Part shown: one piece after another, positions 5,716-7,945 of the stretch
How the letters are laid out: the number at the start of each line of letters is the position of its first letter
How positions within the stretch are numbered: the first letter of the stretch is position 1
Program-made: the position numbers and the translations under genes
Source: Spirochaetaceae bacterium
GTDB lineage: Bacteria; Spirochaetota; Spirochaetia; DSM-27196; SLST01
Assembly (NCBI GenBank): GCA_007129695.1
Contig: SKVA01000119.1
Span: 1 to 7,945 of the forward strand
Reading direction: 5' to 3'
DNA: 7,945 nucleotides
The notes under the pieces: model-generated
Databases searched by the model: none
Seen by the model: the letters and a program-made list of their open reading frames with translations, nothing else
What the model was told of the DNA's origin: nothing

Positions 5716-6549
5716 CTAATCCAGCAGCGCCGACCGCAGCTGGTCCACGTCGCGGTCATCGATCCGCAGCGCGTCGCGGCGGTACGTGTCGAAGTCGGTC
5801 CACTCGGCCTCTATCGCGGTGAGCGCCGCACGGATCCATGCGCTCTGCACGGTCGTCAGTTCACGGACGATTTCCGCCGCGCGTCGTCCGCGCAGCAGCC
5901 TGACGAGCGCGATCTGCGATGGCCCTTCGCTGACGTGGTCGCGGCTGATGAGGTAGTCGTCGACGATCGTCTCGTCGTCCACCCCAAGGAGCCGGAGCAG
6001 CAACGCCGCGGCGAAGCCGGTCCGATCCTTGCCGCTCGCGCAGTGCCACAGCACCGGCTCTCCGTCGGCTTCGACGATCAGCCGCAGGAACGTCGCGAAC
6101 TGCGCGCTCCACTCGACGACGAACTCGCGGTTCGTGCCGACCATCAGATCGTCGACGTCGAACGCGTCGAAGTCCCCTTCGCGGAAGCGCCGCTCGGTCT
6201 CCGCGAAGACCGGCGACTTTGCACGGTCGAGGATCGGTAGCGACACGATCGCGAAGCGATCGTGCGCAGTCGGCGTCGCGGGCTTGCGGTGCTGCTCGCC
6301 TTCCGAACGCAGGTCGATGACCGTCCGTATTCCTAGCCGTTCCATCGTGTCCAGGTCGCGCGGTGTCGCCTTGCACAGATTGCCCGACCGGTAGAGCACG
6401 CCGCGCCGCACGGTCCGCCCTTCGGTCGTGGCGTACCCGCCGGCATCGCGGAAGTTCCTGATCCGCTGCATCGTCACGATGCGCTGTGCGCCCGTCATCG
6501 GGATTGAGCCTGATGTCATCGTGTCAAGATACTGTGAAACGGACTTCAC
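5716..6549 (-). CDS. Protein tyrosine phosphatase (CX5R, Y_phosphatase3-like)
   Basis: A 277-residue cytosolic phosphatase of the tyrosine/serine or dual-specificity kind seen in bacterial Y_phosphatase3 (PF13350) proteins. Landmarks, counting from the GTG at 6549: NFRDAGGY (32-39), LYRSG (52-56), VIDLRSEGE (77-85), and the P-loop HCASGKDRTG with nucleophile Cys170 and Arg176. The active site is complete. There is no signal peptide or membrane segment. The substrate could be a phosphoprotein or a phosphoinositide; sequence does not say. The start is uncertain: GTG 6549 overlaps the DUF2270 stop as GTGA and suggests coupling, GTG 6558 lies three codons upstream, and ATGs at 6519 and 6498 also precede the first conserved motif. 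No clear ribosome site marks any of them. It is very likely co-transcribed with the DUF2270 gene. Confidence 0.88.
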   Translation of the reverse strand: MKSVSQYLDTMTSGSIPMTGAQRIVTMQRIRNFRDAGGYATTEGRTVRRGVLYRSGNLCKATPRDLDTMERLGIRTVIDLRSEGEQHRKPATPTAHDRFAIVSLPILDRAKSPVFAETERRFREGDFDAFDVDDLMVGTNREFVVEWSAQFATFLRLIVEADGEPVLWHCASGKDRTGFAAALLLRLLGVDDETIVDDYLISRDHVSEGPSQIALVRLLRGRRAAEIVRELTTVQSAWIRAALTAIEAEWTDFDTYRRDALRIDDRDVDQLRSALLD

Positions 6550-7238
6550 AGCGTCCACGAGTGCGGATTCGGTGCCCGGCGGGAGAACTCACCCGCGAAC
6601 CCCTTGGGGCGCCGTCCGATGAGGTACAGGTACACCAGCAGCGCGTAGAATCCGACGAGCACGGCCCAGTACAGCGGCTGCGGTAACGGCTGATCGGACG
6701 ACAGCGCGCGGATGAAACCGGAGAAGGTGGACGCATGGGTCGAGTGGATGAAGAGCTTGATGATGTGAGCGGCCAGGATGACCAGGAATATCCAGCAGTA
6801 GTTCTGGTTGATGCGCCGCCCGATCGCCTCGCGCTTGCCCATTTTGAACGATGGAATCAGCAGGTCCTCGGCGAGCACGTTGCGCCAGTCACCCTGGAGG
6901 ATCGCGTCCTGATCGGTGACAACTGGAACCAGGAAGTGCGCTTCCAGAATCCGCACCCGCGCCCGGTACGCGTCGTAGTAGCGGTATCTGCGGCCTTCGA
7001 TGATGAGGAGGAGGAAGACGAGCATGTTCGCGAGCATGAACACGATGTGCGACACGTTCTCGCTGCCAAGAGCGAACGTGATCACTCCGGTTGCCGCAAG
7101 GATCGCCCAGTTTGTTGTCGCGTCCAGTCGCTGCCGCCACACGAGCGCGCGTCCGAGCTCGCCACGGTAGAAGTGCGACATCGTCGTGTAGTAATCCCGT
7201 CCCGTGATCGGAGTGCCCGCCTCTGCTTCGCTGCTCAT
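6546..7238 (-). CDS. DUF2270 integral membrane protein
   Basis: A 230-residue inner-membrane protein of the DUF2270 family (COG5530 type), whose function is unknown. The family hallmarks are clear: SHFYRGELGRALVWRQRLD (21-39) followed by ATTNWAI, and a basic EGRRYRYYDAYRARVRILE stretch (81-99). Four hydrophobic helices are visible near residues 42-58, 63-80, 147-164 and 189-207, with a polar loop at 81-146 that ought to be cytoplasmic because it is rich in Arg and Lys. The ATG at 7238 gives an intact family-length protein; an ATG at residue 20 also precedes the hallmark. The gene overlaps the phosphatase start and follows the dioxygenase gene by 78 bases. There is almost no leader: a -10-like TATCAT lies five bases before the ATG. 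Confidence 0.88.
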   Translation of the reverse strand: MSSEAEAGTPITGRDYYTTMSHFYRGELGRALVWRQRLDATTNWAILAATGVITFALGSENVSHIVFMLANMLVFLLLIIEGRRYRYYDAYRARVRILEAHFLVPVVTDQDAILQGDWRNVLAEDLLIPSFKMGKREAIGRRINQNYCWIFLVILAAHIIKLFIHSTHASTFSGFIRALSSDQPLPQPLYWAVLVGFYALLVYLYLIGRRPKGFAGEFSRRAPNPHSWTL

Positions 7239-7243
7239 ACCCT

Positions 7244-7272
7244 ATGATACCGGAGCCGATCGGCCATTGAAA
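7244..7272 (-). promoter_or_regulatory. Candidate promoter giving a leaderless DUF2270 mRNA
   Basis: On the minus strand TTTCAA (7272-7267), 17 bases, then TATCAT (7249-7244). The -10 is good, the -35 poor. The predicted start is at or next to the A of the ATG at 7238, so the message would be leaderless; only a weak AGGG lies between. A 10-bp palindrome GCCGATCGGC (7255-7264) fills part of the spacer and could be an operator. Confidence 0.4.
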
Positions 7273-7306
7273 GGAGGGCGGTGTAACGCCACCCCGCGGC
7301 TCCGGT
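7249..7306. repeat. 10-bp inverted repeat spanning the dioxygenase-DUF2270 gap
   Basis: ACCGGAGCCG (7249-7258) and CGGCTCCGGT (7297-7306) are perfect inverted arms 38 bases apart, with a smaller GGCG/CGCC hairpin inside the loop. The left arm touches the candidate -10 box and overlaps the GCCGATCGGC palindrome (7255-7264), so the two folds exclude each other. It begins just after the dioxygenase stop on the minus strand and could end that transcript or control read-through. No T-run is present. Confidence 0.5.
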
Positions 7307-7316
7307 GGTGCCCCGG

Positions 7317-7945
7317 CTACACGCCCCAGCGTTCGCGCGCGGCATCCATCGTGATGCCGGGCGTCTTCATCCACGCGTAGTGCCCCTTCGGCGTCGAGTC
7401 GACCCAGCGCTCGTCGATCGGCTCTGAGCTCGGCTGGAAGCGCACGTCGCAGCTGAGCCGGTAGCGGTTGGTCGTGTTCGTCGTCGACGCGTGCAGCGTG
7501 TAGAGCCCGAAGGTCAGGATATCGCCCGGTTTGAAGTCGGCGGTGAGCCAGCGCCCGCCGAAGCGGTCCAGGATCTCTTCCGCGTTTTCGCTGAACCATC
7601 CTTCGACGTTGTCACGGTCGACGTCCATCTGCCCGTACGTCGCGCGCAACCGCTCGAACCCGGGCGTACGGTGCGACCCTTCGCAGATCGCGAGCGTTCC
7701 GTGAGCGACCGGGATGTCACCCAGCGGGATCCAGACCGTGTTCACGTTCAGGCTTCCGCGCCCCATGTAGACGACGTCGAAGTGCGAACCGGTGAAGCCT
7801 TCGTTGCCCACCGCGCGCAGCCATTTGTAGTCGAAGGTGAGCGGTGGCTCACCGTAGAAGCCGGTGAAGAACTCGAAGAGCTCCTCGGCCTCGAGCGCGC
7901 GCAGCACCGCGGGATCCGTCGTGATGGGGTTGCGCCCCATCATGC
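7317..7945 (-). CDS. Phytanoyl-CoA dioxygenase (PhyH)-like protein, N-terminus outside window
   Basis: An Fe(II)/2-oxoglutarate-dependent oxygenase of the PhyH family, which hydroxylates a small substrate using 2-oxoglutarate and O2. The visible 208 residues, numbered from the ATG at 7943, carry the iron ligands His54 and Asp56 (SHFD), the family motif GTLAICEGSHR (82-92), the distal His151 (LYTLHAS), and Arg162 (or Arg160) in RYRLS for 2-oxoglutarate. Family members usually have 60 or more residues before the part seen here (a helical substrate-binding N-terminus), and the window ends two bases beyond this ATG, so the ATG is probably internal and the gene continues. The substrate is unknown; such bacterial homologues are diverse. 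It may share an mRNA with the DUF2270 gene or end at the inverted repeat. Confidence 0.85.
   Translation of the reverse strand, partial: MMGRNPITTDPAVLRALEAEELFEFFTGFYGEPPLTFDYKWLRAVGNEGFTGSHFDVVYMGRGSLNVNTVWIPLGDIPVAHGTLAICEGSHRTPGFERLRATYGQMDVDRDNVEGWFSENAEEILDRFGGRWLTADFKPGDILTFGLYTLHASTTNTTNRYRLSCDVRFQPSSEPIDERWVDSTPKGHYAWMKTPGITMDAARERWGV

Noticed and set aside
6735..7247. 170-codon plus-strand frame
   Set aside because: Antisense to DUF2270, whose family motifs are clear on the other strand.
7271..7286. AAGGAGG followed by GTG TAA on the plus strand
   Set aside because: A good ribosome-site match, but the start codon is followed at once by a stop, so it cannot encode a peptide; probably chance.

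Overview
The window is GC-rich, densely coded bacterial DNA. It holds seven protein genes, two of which run off the ends. Frequent GTG starts, GTGA stop/start overlaps and good Shine-Dalgarno sites are typical of a high-GC bacterium. A Bdr/KID-like repeat protein with a C-terminal membrane anchor, next to a DUF5018-like lipoprotein, faintly suggests a high-GC member of the Spirochaetota. That is a low-confidence inference, and the window carries no rRNA or tRNA to test it.

Region 1 (1-3533, + strand) is the 3' end of a Wadjet defence operon. It contains the last 749 codons of jetC (MukB/SMC-like ATPase: hinge, returning coiled coil, and C-terminal head with signature and Walker B motifs), followed by a GTGA overlap into a complete jetD (winged-helix-like N-terminus and Toprim nuclease domain). 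The usual partners jetA and jetB, and the N-terminal head of jetC with Walker A, should lie upstream of base 1. In Wadjet systems JetABC is a loop-extruding SMC complex that senses small circular DNA and JetD cuts it, so this locus would restrict plasmids.

Region 2 (3534-5130, + strand) holds two surface or envelope genes. The first encodes a 203-residue tail-anchored coiled-coil protein built from 7- and 11-residue units that each begin with Arg-Phe. It follows jetD by 89 bases. The second encodes a lipoprotein with its own clear sigma70-type promoter, whose -35 box overlaps the T-tract of a likely terminator for the preceding gene.

Region 3 (5131-5703, + strand) has about 360 bases with no convincing gene but two perfect inverted repeats, then a promoter and a 69-residue protein of unknown role.

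Region 4 (5716-7945, - strand) has three genes: the C-terminal part of a phytanoyl-CoA dioxygenase-like protein (cut by the window end), a four-helix DUF2270 membrane protein, and a CX5R tyrosine phosphatase that overlaps DUF2270 by a GTGA junction. A 78-base spacer with a 10-bp inverted repeat separates the dioxygenase gene from the DUF2270-phosphatase pair. These genes look like ordinary chromosomal cargo with no evident tie to Wadjet.

The main point of interest is the Wadjet end and the unusual repeat protein beside it. No mobile element, CRISPR array or RNA gene was seen.
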